DNA of 64,000 bases from Albifimbria verrucaria. Its lineage: Eukaryota > Ascomycota > Sordariomycetes > Hypocreales > Stachybotryaceae. The stretch spans positions 124,001 through 188,000 of the forward strand of contig JAHREC010000015.1 in NCBI GenBank assembly GCA_020081605.1, given 5' to 3'. The notes beneath the pieces are model-generated. The model had not been told where the DNA came from, did no database searches, and worked only from the letters and a program-made list of their open reading frames with translations. Both the position numbers and the translations under genes were made by a program. Below are positions 33,812 to 44,663 of this stretch, in pieces (within the stretch, counting starts at the first letter, position 1; every line of letters begins with the position of its first letter).

Positions 33812-35056
33812 TTGACCATGACCCAAGCCGTCGTTGTGGCCCTTATAAAGCGGCTGCCGCCATCTAGATGTCACGTCTATATAGATAACTTATTCCCGTC
33901 TCCGGGCCTCTTCGTTGCCCTCAGGCAGCTAGGGATAGGGGCCACCGGCACATGCCGTACGAACTGTGGTCTGTATCGCCGTCTCGTTGAATTGAAGGAA
34001 GATGACCGGAAAGGACGGAAAATGTGGTCCTATGGCCGGATTCAATCGTGGCCAACACCAGATAACAAGGTCAGTCACCCACATAGTCAGTCAGTCAGTC
34101 AGTCAGTCAGCTAGTTATAGCTATATATATATATATAATTAGCTAGCTGACTGACTGACTAGCTGACTGACTGACTAGCTGACTGACTTACTGACTAACT
34201 GACCGTCTTGAAGGTCAACCAGATAGCTTGGAAAGACAATGCCTTAGTGTTGTTTTTAACCACTGTTTATGACGGTAGCGAGACCGTTGTCTGTACGAGG
34301 AAGCGGCCAACATCGTCACATCGCTGTTCAGGCCCAATTAAACAGTTCTTTGGAGACGAGCCGGTCAAAGAGGTCCCGATCCCGGCTGTGGCTTTTGACT
34401 ATAACCATCATATGAACGGCGTAGATATTGCAGATCATCTAAGATCGAATATGCGTACAGGAAATCATCGTCAACGCCGGGGCCCGGCTAGGGCCTTGCC
34501 TGGGACTTCCTCCTCAAGACGGCTGTTTCTAATAGCTTCATTTTGCAGAGAGACGGGCAGCCGGCTTGGCCACGCTATAGATCCCTGGGCCTGTGGCAGG
34601 AAGCTGTTTCTGACGAATTATGTAGGAAATATTGGTCGATATATAGGAAGGAAAAGGGATCCCGGAAGAGATATCGAGCCGGGAACGAATTTATCCACAT
34701 ATCACAACACCATTGGATTGATAGAGGAAAAGATCCCGTTGTCTTAGCTGCAAAGGCTTGCAAATTTCCCTCGAACTCGCAGCTCTGAACGCCCTTTTCA
34801 ACGCCCTCGAAAACGCCGTTGCAGGCCGGGCCCTGACCTTGACGATGACTTCAACGATGATCTTGACGATGACCTTGACCCGGGCCCGGGCCCTGACCTT
34901 GACGATGACTTCAACGATGACCTTGACGAAAACCCTCACCCGGATCCGCCGGAGGCTCCCAAAGCTAAAACTACGAATATGGGCTGTGATGTCTGTAATG
35001 TAGCTATATGTAACGCGGGGCAATGCTGGTACCTCTATCATCGGCCAATTTACTAG
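33812..35056 (+). pseudogene. piggyBac-type transposase (DDE_Tnp_1_7), 3' portion with frameshifts
   Basis: The first exon has TQAVVVALIKRLPPSRCHVY then IDNLF, including one catalytic Asp, and LGIGATGTCRTNCGLYRRL. A 144-bp intron (34070-34213) joins PTPDNK to VNQIAWKDNALVLFLTTVYD. Next come PVKEVPIPAVAFDYNHHMNG then VDIADHL (a further catalytic Asp) and RTGNHRQRRGPA. After a frame change near 34490 the sequence reads LKTAVSNSFILQRDGQPAWP and LCRKYWSIYRKEKGSRKRYR. After another near 34775 there is an acidic double repeat (DLDDDFNDDLD twice) and the Cys-rich tail CDVCNVAICNAGQCWYLYH, stop at 35054-35056. Such a tail is typical of piggyBac transposases and binds the terminal repeats. The N-terminal third is missing, so the element is dead. 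Confidence 0.8.
34070..34213 (+). repeat. Intron made of a self-complementary tetranucleotide tract
   Basis: A GT...AG intron inside the transposase gene. Its left half is (AGTC)n from about 34088, the centre is an (AT)n run at 34124-34135, and the right half is the complementary (GACT)n with AGCT spacers to about 34198. The RNA could form one long hairpin bringing the splice sites together. Confidence 0.8.
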
Positions 35057-35111
35057 GCCTGCTATGTATCTAGTTTTTATCCGGTTCCAATTGGTCAATT
35101 TACTGGTTTGC

Positions 35112-35146
35112 TACCTAGTCTGAGCCTTACCGGCCTCAAGGGGATA
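35112..35146. repeat. Right terminal inverted repeat of the piggyBac element
   Basis: The sequence ending GCCTCAAGGGGATA is the same end as in the MITE at 21866-22123, with differences mainly at the four central bases (CCGG against ATGT). Directly after it the desaturase fragment begins. Confidence 0.75.
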
Positions 35147-35377
35147 GAGGCGGAGAGGGACCCAGCAGGCGGATATGAAGCCGACGATAGGAATAATGAT
35201 AATGAGAATAGCATTGATCCAGTTGACGTGGAGGTGGATATTGGACCAATTCATCGGAGTGTCGGCAATGTGAGCCTTGTTGAGATGATATTTACTGTCG
35301 CTTCGGAGCGGCTTATAGTCAGTGATGCCGTCTTGGAAGATCTCGGTCTCCTTGCTGACCAAAACCGACGCTGCCAT
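35145..35377 (-). pseudogene. N-terminal fragment of a second stearoyl-CoA desaturase gene
   Basis: The ATG at 35377 starts MAASVLVSKETEIFQDGITD, then YKPLRSDSKYHLNKAHIAD, WSNIHLHVNWINAILIIIIP and [11 protein letters not shown]. Every piece aligns with the first exon of the complete desaturase at 42660-42411. The match ends exactly where the transposon repeat begins; the rest of the gene (histidine boxes and cytochrome b5 domain) is absent from this locus. It was evidently cut by the insertion followed by loss of the other side. Confidence 0.85.
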
Positions 35378-37140
35378 CTTGAGCTGCGGTCAAAAACGTT
35401 ATGAGGCTGCTTGGTGAAAAGTTATTTACGAGGAGGCCCTAATAAAAGCCTCTTCATTGCAGGAGCCACGACTCTATGATATCTCGGAATAGATGTAAGG
35501 AAAGGAATCCAGGGTTTTTATAGGAAAAAGGGGTGAAGATAAGGGAGGGAGGGGTGAAGTGTAAGGTGCCGATTGGTTCGAGCAATGCTAAGAGCTATAC
35601 ATTAGGACCGGTTTCGGGTAAGTGTGTAGATTACAGCTGGCAAACCTACTTTGGCGCTGAGAAAGGCCAAAGTTGGTTCGTCCCAAAGACTCAATAGAAG
35701 AGGCACTTTTAACCGTTATATCTTGGTACCCAACGCACCCAGCGCGATGTGGACGGTGCGGCAGTCTTAGTCATGGCAAGCAATGCACCGAAGTCTGCGA
35801 AGTTAATGATAAGCTGCCTGGCAAGTAGGACACATGACTTGATGAAGTAAGAAGCGGGAAGACCGAGCGCGGCACCAGCACGGCATGAAGCAGGGTTAAC
35901 GGTACGACGTGAGATTCCGCCCACGGACCAAAGGTAGAGAGTCAATCAGGGATGAGTAGAATGAGGATGGTTCGATCTTCTTCGACTGCAAGACGAGACC
36001 AGTATATAGAGGGAAGTCTTCTCCCGGTTTGCTAGTTAGAGGACTACTAGGTATCAATAACATAAATTCAACGAACTACTTTTGTGTCACACCCAGAAGC
36101 AACTCACCCAACTAGTGACAACTACGTGACTATTAGTTCAGTTCCAAGTAAGCCCTGTCTACCTGACCATACCCCGACATTTTACCTACCCTATACTCTC
36201 TAGTATGAGGATTCCGGATCATCACATCTGCTGCCCCTGGATGACCTGCTGACGGGGCGGCAGGTAAAGCAATATGCGCCTCAGAACAGATGGTATATTG
36301 GGTGGTGGTTTGTTTTAAGTTTAAACCAGGATTGGCAAGGAGGTATAATGGTTCACGCTCGAATGATTAATCTAATAACCCACCTACGAACTGTAAATAC
36401 CAGCAGCTTAGCATGTCCTGTATATACCGGTATCTATACCATTATTATTGCTATTACCTTAAGTTTAATAAACAGGGATGATTGAATCTAGACCAGGGAT
36501 AAGGGCGAATAGTGTTAAAGAGGGGTCGGAAAAGAATGCTAGTGAATGGCGAGTTAACAGAGGGCTGTATCGGAAGTTGGATTTTAAGTGGCGTTTAGCC
36601 ATGACATAAAGACGAAGCAATATGCGGCAGATATGATGCAGTGGTCTGATCCCTAGACTACCCCCAGCAGAACGGTTGGTGAATGCGGGTAGGAATGCAT
36701 GATGAACTAAATTGGGGAAGAGGAGGACAAGTTTTGAGTTTTGGCTTTTGTTTTGGGGAGGGGTGGGAGCCACTTGCAATTAGATTTGGGACTCATGTGT
36801 TGTGCATTCCGTGGCACCAGGTAATTCATCCAGAAACTGGCATGGCTCGTCCTGTGCATTGACGTAATAATATGGAGACGACACAGATAAGACCCAGAGG
36901 GCGCAGAGCTATGCATATTTTAGTCATTGATGTGCTCATGATATTCATATTGGTCACTGAATTTAGGCCCTTAATTACACTCCTACGGAGAAACCACTAA
37001 TACTTCGCCGCGAGCGTGACACTTGCCGATAAATTCGACTCGGACCAAATGGACCTAGGTCAAACGATAACTTGGATCCTGCATCAGACACGTGCTGATA
37101 AGGATATGCCTGGAAATGGATAGGCTCACAAAGAAGTTGC
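35378..37140. other. No supported gene
   Basis: Holds the former upstream region of the desaturase fragment and short minus-strand frames (35709-35945, 36465-36779) that I cannot assign. Confidence 0.4.
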
Positions 37141-37222
37141 ATCTCATTGAATGTCCGGAGGCTCCAAAAATGTATGGGCGGCACCATAACGTCTTAGTCA
37201 GCATATCGGTACATAAAGTAAC
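37141..37222 (-). mobile_element. MITE-2 end fragment, inverted
   Basis: Begins ATCTCATTGAATGTCCGGAG and runs to GGTACATAAAGTAAC. It is the reverse complement of the fragment at 27911-27993, with few differences. The next element starts only 125 bp away. Confidence 0.6.
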
Positions 37223-37346
37223 CCAAACAATTCCCCACAGCTGTAATAGAAGTAGAAATAGCAGCCGGGCCACAAGGTCAGCTAGATATCTAATGCACCT
37301 ACAGATATCTAAGAGCCGCCGGGAGCAAGATGCGGATATCACATAC

Positions 37347-37600
37347 CTCATTGAATGTGCGAAGGGCACATCTACATAATAGACATGGATCTCATCCTAT
37401 TAAAACTGCGGGAAAAGGGGTAACATTGGCTAGCTAGCAAATTAGGTGGTGATAGAAGTCCCATTATTTAGCGACTTTACGAAGATCTACATAGCATATC
37501 TACCATCAATAGAGCGATATCAAGTTTCTTCATGTATCGGCATGTTGACTAAGATATTGCGGGTCCATTATGTAGATGTGCCCTTCGCACATTCAATGAG
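37347..37600. mobile_element. MITE-2, complete copy with 34-bp inverted repeats
   Basis: Left end 37347-37380 begins CTCATTGAATGTGCGAAGGG and is matched perfectly in inverse by 37567-37600. The inside (GGAAAA..GGTAACATTGGCTAG, ACGAAGATCTACATA) is shared with the copies at 54165-54420 and, in part, 60835-60960. It has no coding capacity. No clear target-site duplication is seen. Confidence 0.85.
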
Positions 37601-37660
37601 ATAGCTTCCGTGTGATACAAAGATAGCAGATGAAGTAGGGAGTTTTTCCATCATTTTGAG

Positions 37661-40169
37661 CTATATCAATATCGGCGTTGCCCTCTTCAACGAGGATAGC
37701 AATTGAGTCGAGAGACTCGGCACCATGGAGGGCCGTGGATCCCCGGCGTTAGTGGCGTTCACATCTATACCCGTCTCGATAAGCAACCGGGCCAAGACGG
37801 GTGATTTAACTGCTCTATGCAATGTAGTCTCTCCTGAAGGCGTTCGCCTGTGTATGTCGATTCCCGCTTCCATGAGCACGAGAATATCGCTCTCAAGTTG
37901 TCGGCTTCCCTGTTCGCCGAATAGTAGTGCGTTCCTCTAGAAACGAGACTACATATCTGGTGAAGGCAGTTGAATGAAGGGGCTGTATCTCCTCGTGAAT
38001 AGAAATAGCCCTAAAGCCAGCAAATTCATTATCTGAACCCTCGCAGGGAAGGTTGGGATCTGCTCCCGCCTTCAAAAGGCACTCAATCGTCGCAAAATCC
38101 AATACACCACAGGCATGAAATAGTGGTGTGTCTCCACGAACCGTAGCATTCACGTCAACTCTCGGATGCTGAAGAAGCCTAGCCACAACCTTAGTTCGAC
38201 CCTCTTCGACTGTCCAGGCCAGTGCCTGGTGGATGGTATCAATATCGATAAATGATAGGAAGACGTCCACGGACTTAAGGTGGTCATTGTGGCAAGCGTA
38301 CATGAGAAGTGTGTGTCCAGTGGTCATAGGCGCGTTTCCACATATACGACCCGGATTTTTCGGTGGTTTTTGGCGTCAGGGGCTTACACCAGCTTCTCGT
38401 AGTGCTCTTACGACTTCGGGATAGTTTCGACTTGCAGCCTCATGACGAGGCCAATCCGTGTCTAGAATCATCATGATCAGGGTTCGCACCGGCCTCGATC
38501 AGAACACGAACCTCAATCGCAGGGCCTGTAAAAGCTGCCTACCAACTATATCACACACCAAGTCAGTATACAAGTTTGAAACATTCAACTAGGGAATGTC
38601 GTGATTTCACATACAGAGGAGTTTTTCCATGACAATCGGCAACATCGGCCTCAGCACTTTGAAGAAGGTCTTTCAAGTAGGAAAGCAGACTTTCTCTGGC
38701 GGTAATGTGAACTTGCGTAACACCGCCAGAAGCTTCGTACCCACCATTCCATCTCAGGTGAAGCCATGCTCTTCTATTCCTGGTATCATCCAAGAATTTG
38801 TGAAGCTCCGCGTTGACTTCTGTCTGATCTTGACCAGCTGTTTCGTATCTACGAAATATGGAAAGACCATGCCGTAGCCGCATAGTCGAAGAAAGGGTGT
38901 TTTAATCTCAATTTAACTTCTTCTTGCGAGATTTCCCCTCCCCGAGTAGCTGCCGTAATCGAACCAGTCATGATCAGTCTCGAAGTCCTTCTCCTTGATG
39001 TCGTAAGAATCCAAATACCCAGCCATCAAATAACGCAGGCACGCCATAGCGAGTTGGGCATGTGTGGGTCCCATTTTGAGAATGGGATAACCGGAACCAT
39101 CATCGGGCCTCATCGTTCCTTTGAGGTACTCTGTAAAGGAGTGATGGATAACTGATACTGTCTCATCCGCCAGGATTTCCAGAAGTGGACCGCATGCCGC
39201 ACGAATCAGGTCCTTGGTCGCCTTGAGATTGCGTTCAACACCGGCAGGATTATTGACTTGAATCATGTCTGCAAGCTTCAAAAGCCTGAGAGGTCGAGAC
39301 GCATGAGTGACCACCTGGAGGATCAATCTCTGGATGCTCTCTGGTACATCGGAGCGTCGAGAATGTTCTTTCAAAAGATCGGTGTACAGAACATTCAAAT
39401 CTGCTGGAATGCGAGATAAAACCGCATCAATATCGGCTCCAGGCTCAATAAAGGCATCCATTGCCAGCTTCGCGTTAAGAAATAGCCCATTCGCCCTACC
39501 TGGCACGGCATCCGCAATCTCCTGCCGGCGATTTTTGGGGACCGTGGACCTGGACAGAGTGTATCGGGCGTATGTTGAGATGTCAATATCGACCAGGTTC
39601 TCCTGGAGTCGGAGCTGCAGACCAGAGAAATTTCTCAAAGAAGCCTCCACGGTCGGAACTGGCAGACTCGTGATGAGGACTTTGACCTTTATAGGCTTCC
39701 ACTGACCTAGAGAGGCAAGTTCGTGAAGAAATGCTTCGTGGCCGCTGTCCATTTCATCAAGAGCATCAGCAGCGCAAAAGACTCGACCAGATATTCCAGA
39801 AAAAGCCAGGCAGAGGTTCTTCCACATGTCTTCCATAGAAATACTCTCAATTGATCTACCAACTTCCAAAAAGTCTTTTAGCTGCTTCTGTAGTGGAGGG
39901 CTGTATTCCAGTATCCGGTCCATCCAATCACGTAAGAATGCCTCGGGCTGGTGATTGGCTTCAATAATTTGTCGAAAGAAGAAAAACAGGACTGGAGAGT
40001 GACCATTCCGCTTGAGTTCAATGAAGCACTTCTTGTTTATCGTCATGATTGTTGGATCAACCCCTAGCTGCTCGTCGTTCATCCGGAGGAACCCGAGGAT
40101 CGTAAACACAAACTGCAGCCCATCTTCATTGACGCCGAACTGCTCAGATGCGATCCCCAAGCCGGTCAA
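37661..40169 (-). pseudogene. NLR protein: NACHT - ankyrin repeats, 5' truncated and frameshifted
   Basis: The main frame (40169-38913, 418 residues) begins inside a NACHT domain: FVFTILGFLRMNDEQLGVDP, the conserved FFFFRQIIEANHQPEAFLRD, Walker B GRVFCAADALDEMD (residues 128-141), and KVKVLITSLPVP where the family usually has SRP. Then follow DAVPGRANGLFLNAKLAMDA, LNVLYTDLLKEHSRRSDVPE and VIHHSFTEYLKGT, all typical of ankyrin-type fungal NLRs. No P-loop exists upstream, so the N-terminal recognition/effector part and Walker A are gone. Downstream, in three further frames, come KHPFFDYAATAWSFHIS, then TGHTLLMYACHNDH, GDTPLFHACGVLDFATIECL and GETTLHRAVKSPVLARLLIE, which are ankyrin repeats. Frame changes lie near 38900, 38550, 38340 and 37900. 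It is a decayed receptor gene. Confidence 0.8.
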
Positions 40170-41242
40170 ACGCCCATACCCTCATAAGAGATCCACAGAG
40201 AGTAAAACCTAAGACGAAATGACGAGTGTCTTAAGCAGCAAGCACTTTCCTTACCTACATTCTAAGGTCAAGCCATACTTTTGAAGCGATGTTAGCAGAT
40301 AGATTACTCTTCAACTCTCCAGGTACAAGAATCTGTGCCCAGTAGCACCGATAGTCTTTGCCGTCTAGTTCTAACCAGGAAGGGTTGAGCCAAAGCCTAC
40401 CCTCTTACGTTAGCAACGTATGCGTAGTGCGTGATCGCAACTCCATTGGGTACGCCTGTGGTCCCAGAGTTGTAGCTGAGGCAGCTCGTTGTTGAGCGTG
40501 GATCCACTGGTTCGACCCAATCACACCTCTCCGCTTCTGCGGTAACGATTCCCCGTGACGGGATCCATACCGTTCAAATGTGGGGTCTGACTCGTTGGGT
40601 CTTGTGGTCGCTGCTGTGAATACAGTAAACGTCTAACAGCCACGCGATATCGTGACTACTTCGACGGGGACTCAGCAGAGGAAGAAGAAATTCCGCCGTG
40701 GAGATACCTGGGCATCATGGTCTGGTTCGGGATGTGGCCTGAGTTCCCGGGAATATATCAGAGGTTACGACATCTTCACTACAATGTGCCAGTATGGTTA
40801 TGCTGGTATCTTCCGGGTTGAGACGTCACATTCCAAGGATGACGGTAAGTCATTATCTACAGTGCTATCAACCTCCTCAAGCCCTAGCCTCACTCCTCGA
40901 AGACATACCTCAGACCAAGAGTAACAACGCAAGTACGCCCGCTGAAGAGCGGCCGCAACAATAGCGACAGCGGGCAACAACAAACACAGCCGCCGGCACC
41001 TCAAGCATATCCTCAAAACCGCCATCGGCATCATCAACCCTCCGGTCTCAGCAGCGGCCTCGCCAAGTCAGAAACCCGCAGCAACAGACAGTCATGGAGA
41101 GTGGACTGGTCAGCTGGAGCAGGTCAAGCACACGTTCCAGGTGATATCAAAGCTTGACAACGATCGGACACATTGACCACGGGCTAGGTGACCTCGGTAG
41201 CCTGGATACCAGCTCAGATGATGCATCGGCAGGCTGAGTTGC
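40170..41242. other. Interval between the ankyrin NLR and the desaturase
   Basis: No NLR P-loop was found in the first few hundred bases on the minus strand. Frames at 40652-40924 and 40798-41037 are unrecognised. Confidence 0.45.
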
Positions 41243-42660
41243 TCAAGTAGATGACGCATCCTCGTTCTCGAGCTGGACACGCTTCCAGATCTCGACCTCG
41301 CAGCCGCCGCGAAGGACACCCACACGCATGGTCGACAGGAGGTTGTGGGCGGCGTTAGAGTGGCTGTAGACACCGCCGTTGAAGATGGCGGTGGCATCCT
41401 TGCCAATAACGGAGGAAATGAGTGCCTTGCCACCGGGGTGGTCCTTGATGAAGTCGGACACGTTGTGGATGACACCGGCAATGGCAATGAGGGCCTTTCC
41501 GTTCTTGGAGTCCGCCACGAAGTCGTCCCAGTGAACAACGGGGAGCTGCTCCAGGGAGGACCCCATTCGAGGGTGGCACACTTCTGGTCGAGCGTCTTCT
41601 GCATCTGCTGGATCCGACCCTTCTCGATCTCGTTCCGGCGGAACTGCTTCAGGTCATAGGCAAGGCCAAGCTGCTTCCAGATCCAGATGGACCACTTGGT
41701 GGGGTCATACTGGTACCACTCGATGGCGTTTCTGTAGTCCGAGGCAAACTCATGGTGGAAGTTGTGGTAGCCCTCACCGAGGGTTACGAGAGCGGTAATG
41801 AGGTGGTCACGTGGCGAGTTTCGGTCGTCGAAGGGCTGGTCACCGAGCCAGTGGGTGAGGGAGTTGACGCAGAAAGTGGCTTGCTGGACGAAGCAGATTC
41901 GGAGGATACCGGCGTAGACGAAACCGCCGAGCCAGTCGCTCCAACCAAAACCAGCGACGATGGTAGGCAGGACAAACGCCATGAAGATGACGCACTTAAG
42001 ATAGTTGCGGTGCTGCCAGACAACGATGGGGTCCTCGTTAAGGTCAGTGATGTCGGTTCGGCCCTGGCGCTTGGGGTTCTGCTTAAAGACCATCCATCCG
42101 ATGTGGGAGTAAAGGAGACCTTTGCGGACGGAGTAGGGTCCTTCTCGGTGTCGGTGTATCGGTGGTGAGCACGGTGGCCATGGGACCACCAACGGATAGA
42201 GCCCTCAACGGCACCAGCACCAGCGGCAGCCAGGTAGATCTTGAGGGGGTAGTGGCCTTGTAGGAAGTGTGAGCCCAAAGACGATGGTAACCTACAAAAT
42301 GGCCAGAAGGTCAGTATCAACAATCGGCGGAAGGGGAACACATTTGAACAAGGTGTCACCAGCAGTGATTCCAAGGCTGGTGTTGAAGTAGAAGATGACT
42401 ACCCAGATGGCGGTATAGAGGCGAAGAGGGACCCAGCAGGCGGAAATAAGGCCGATGATGGGAGTAATGACGATGAGAGTGGTGTTGAGCCAGTTGATGT
42501 GGAGGTGGATGTTAGACCAAGTCATTGTAGTGTCGGCAATGTGAAGCTTCTTGGGATCATACTTGGTGTTGCTTCGGAGCGGATTGTAGTCGGTGGTACC
42601 GTCTAAGGAGGCCGCGGCCTCCTTGCTGGCTACCTTGCTGGCCGAAGATAACGATGCCAT
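41243..42660 (-). pseudogene. OLE1: Stearoyl-CoA delta-9 desaturase with cytochrome b5 domain, three 1-nt breaks
   Basis: Introduces the delta-9 double bond into palmitoyl- and stearoyl-CoA in the ER membrane. Start ATG at 42660 ([20 protein letters not shown]). A 68-bp intron (42292-42359, phase 1) rebuilds [12 protein letters not shown]. All three histidine boxes are present: [15 protein letters not shown] and [11 protein letters not shown]. Transmembrane segments flank them ([20 protein letters not shown]). The C-terminal cytochrome b5 domain has [20 protein letters not shown] with the haem-binding HPGG, and ends at the stop at 41243. Relative to the family, one base is lacking in each of three G/C runs: near 42245, near 42137 and near 41562. 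Apart from these the protein is complete, so either it was disabled recently or the runs were misread. A cut N-terminal copy lies at 35145-35377. Confidence 0.85.
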
Positions 42661-43975
42661 CTTGGGCGGCAATCGACAAGTGTTGAGACTGCTCGGAGGA
42701 GAGTCGTCCACGGCAAGGAACCAGCAAGGTTAGTCTCCCAATGTGAGAACCACGAGGATGGTATCTCGTAAGCAAAGCGGGAAGAAGCTAGGATATAGAC
42801 GGGTTAGGAGAAGTAGAGGGAGGGAAGGGAGGGAAGGGATAGATTGACAAGTCGTCGGTTACTTTGGGCGGTACCTAAAGGCGTTACACCAAATCCAAGC
42901 CCAGGCGAGTGTGTGGATAACTAGGTGGGTGAAGGAAGAAAAAGACAGAGAGAGGAAAGGGAAGTTGAGAGCAAGGTGATGCAAGATGGATTGGCCACAC
43001 ATTGAGTGTGTGTGTCACTCTGGTATTCCTGTTTTCCTGTTCTTCCTTCTTGTTTTCTCCAGAACCCACTCTCCACAAAACCTATCTTTGGGGATGGGAC
43101 AGACAGAACGCATTTCACAAGAGCCAACAAGGAGGTACCTCCAAACTTTGTTGGACCCGCGCTGCACTGGGGCGCCGGGTCTTTCCAGCTGCTGCGACGA
43201 AGGGATTGGAACTAAAGCACACAGCTAGCAACTGAGTTGTACGTATTATGCACAGGTGGACGTCGCATGTTGAGGGTTGTCAATAAACCTATCAGTCCCG
43301 TATCTCGGCGGCGTCACCATGCAAGAATCTGCAACAGAGTGGGTTTCCTGACTAGCAACTTTTCTTGGACCTTGAGAGCAGTGCCGTTTATGATTACCAC
43401 CACATAGGGCGAGTATGTGTTCATTCCTGACCAAATACTGAGGTTAAGATCGGCCCTACGATTGCAACATCTCTACGATAAGGTACTCAGTTTTGCGGTT
43501 ACTGCTACCGGTGATTGCTGGTGGATCTGTGTAATCGACTCAACACCTTTCCCACCGTCCCGAACTTTTCTGCGCGCCCCGGGCCATTTGCTGCAGGGCG
43601 CGCCGGCGCTCCGACCGGCTGCTATTTGCGGGTAAAGGGCATTCGCCAGCTGATGTACCTCTACACCTAAGTTAAGTGAAAAATACCTGAAGCTGCTCGT
43701 GCTTGGGGCTCCAGCGACTTCTCAGTGCCCGGAGCTCTTGGACTAGAGCTGTCTTACACCATCGCTATCGGCGAATGCGGGTGTTGATGATATCCTCCTC
43801 CCCATTACAGCGTCCATAACAACCCTCAATGTCCCCCGCAGCTCCGGCTCTCGTCTCCCGAAGCTATCCCAGTTCAACAACACCAACCAATCCAACGTGT
43901 CCCCAAAGCCAGTCCCAACACCAAATTCCAAAATCTCAGCCCTACGAACGAACTCGCACCCATACACATCTCCCA
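42661..43975. other. Desaturase upstream region and spacer
   Basis: The first 600 bp hold purine-rich (GGGAGGGAAGG) tracts on the plus strand, i.e. pyrimidine-rich on the coding strand, as is common in fungal promoters. No gene was recognised further on. Confidence 0.4.
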
Positions 43976-44245
43976 TCTCACGGCGTTCTTTGGCTGCCAT
44001 TTCGCGTGCCGCCTCAGGTTTTTCCCCAACAAAACGCGCTGATCGGATGCCCCAAGTTTAGCTGGGTCAATCTCCAGAGCGACCGATGCCTCGGCCCATT
44101 TCTCTTGCTTGTGACATGACGACATAGCCCAGAGCCGCCACTATTCAAACGTCTCACGGACGTTCCTTGGTTGCCATTTCGCTGCTCCCAAGGTTTTCCC
44201 CAACAAAATGCGCTGATTACATGATCCAAGCCTAGCCGGGTTAGG
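43976..44245 (+). repeat. Tandem duplication of about 95 bp
   Basis: 43976-44070 and 44152-44245 are similar, sharing TCTCACGG, TTGCCATTTCGC-like and TTTTCCCCAACAAAA stretches and CGCTGAT. The spacing is 176 bp. It lies in otherwise unassigned DNA. Confidence 0.6.
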
Positions 44246-44663
44246 CGCTAGCCCTCCGTTCTTTTTCTCACCTAATCAGCTCTGTTAAGTGAATCAATGG
44301 ATTCAAGCATGTGAACATGACGTCGTCCTGCACTTCATAGGAGTTGAAAAATATGGGTGGCGGTACCGCACCCCAACACTATAGGCCCAATTGTAATTGA
44401 CATACGTACATTGGTTGATAACCTTCCATCTGACTGTCGTCCCTGCTGGTATTATCTATTCACATGTCACGTCTTGATAGAACCCGCATTTTTCGGCGCG
44501 ACGCGGGGTAAGTCGGCCGTCAATGGAACCCAGCAAATTGGGTTGGCCTATGTAATGGAAATACCCTCAAGACATGACTGATATGAAATCTTCTTCTTTC
44601 AAGCATCATTACCAATAACTGAGGATAGGCTCCTCGGCTGAGGCTACTATCTGCGCATCGCCA
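44246..44663. other. 5' flank of the hydrolase gene
   Basis: No gene recognised. Confidence 0.4.

Noticed and set aside
34743..35098. Minus-strand frame with repeated VIVKVRARARVKVIV
   Set aside because: Antisense of the acidic repeat in the piggyBac C-terminus.
41752..42168. 138-codon plus-strand frame rich in Val and Glu
   Set aside because: Antisense shadow of the desaturase coding region.
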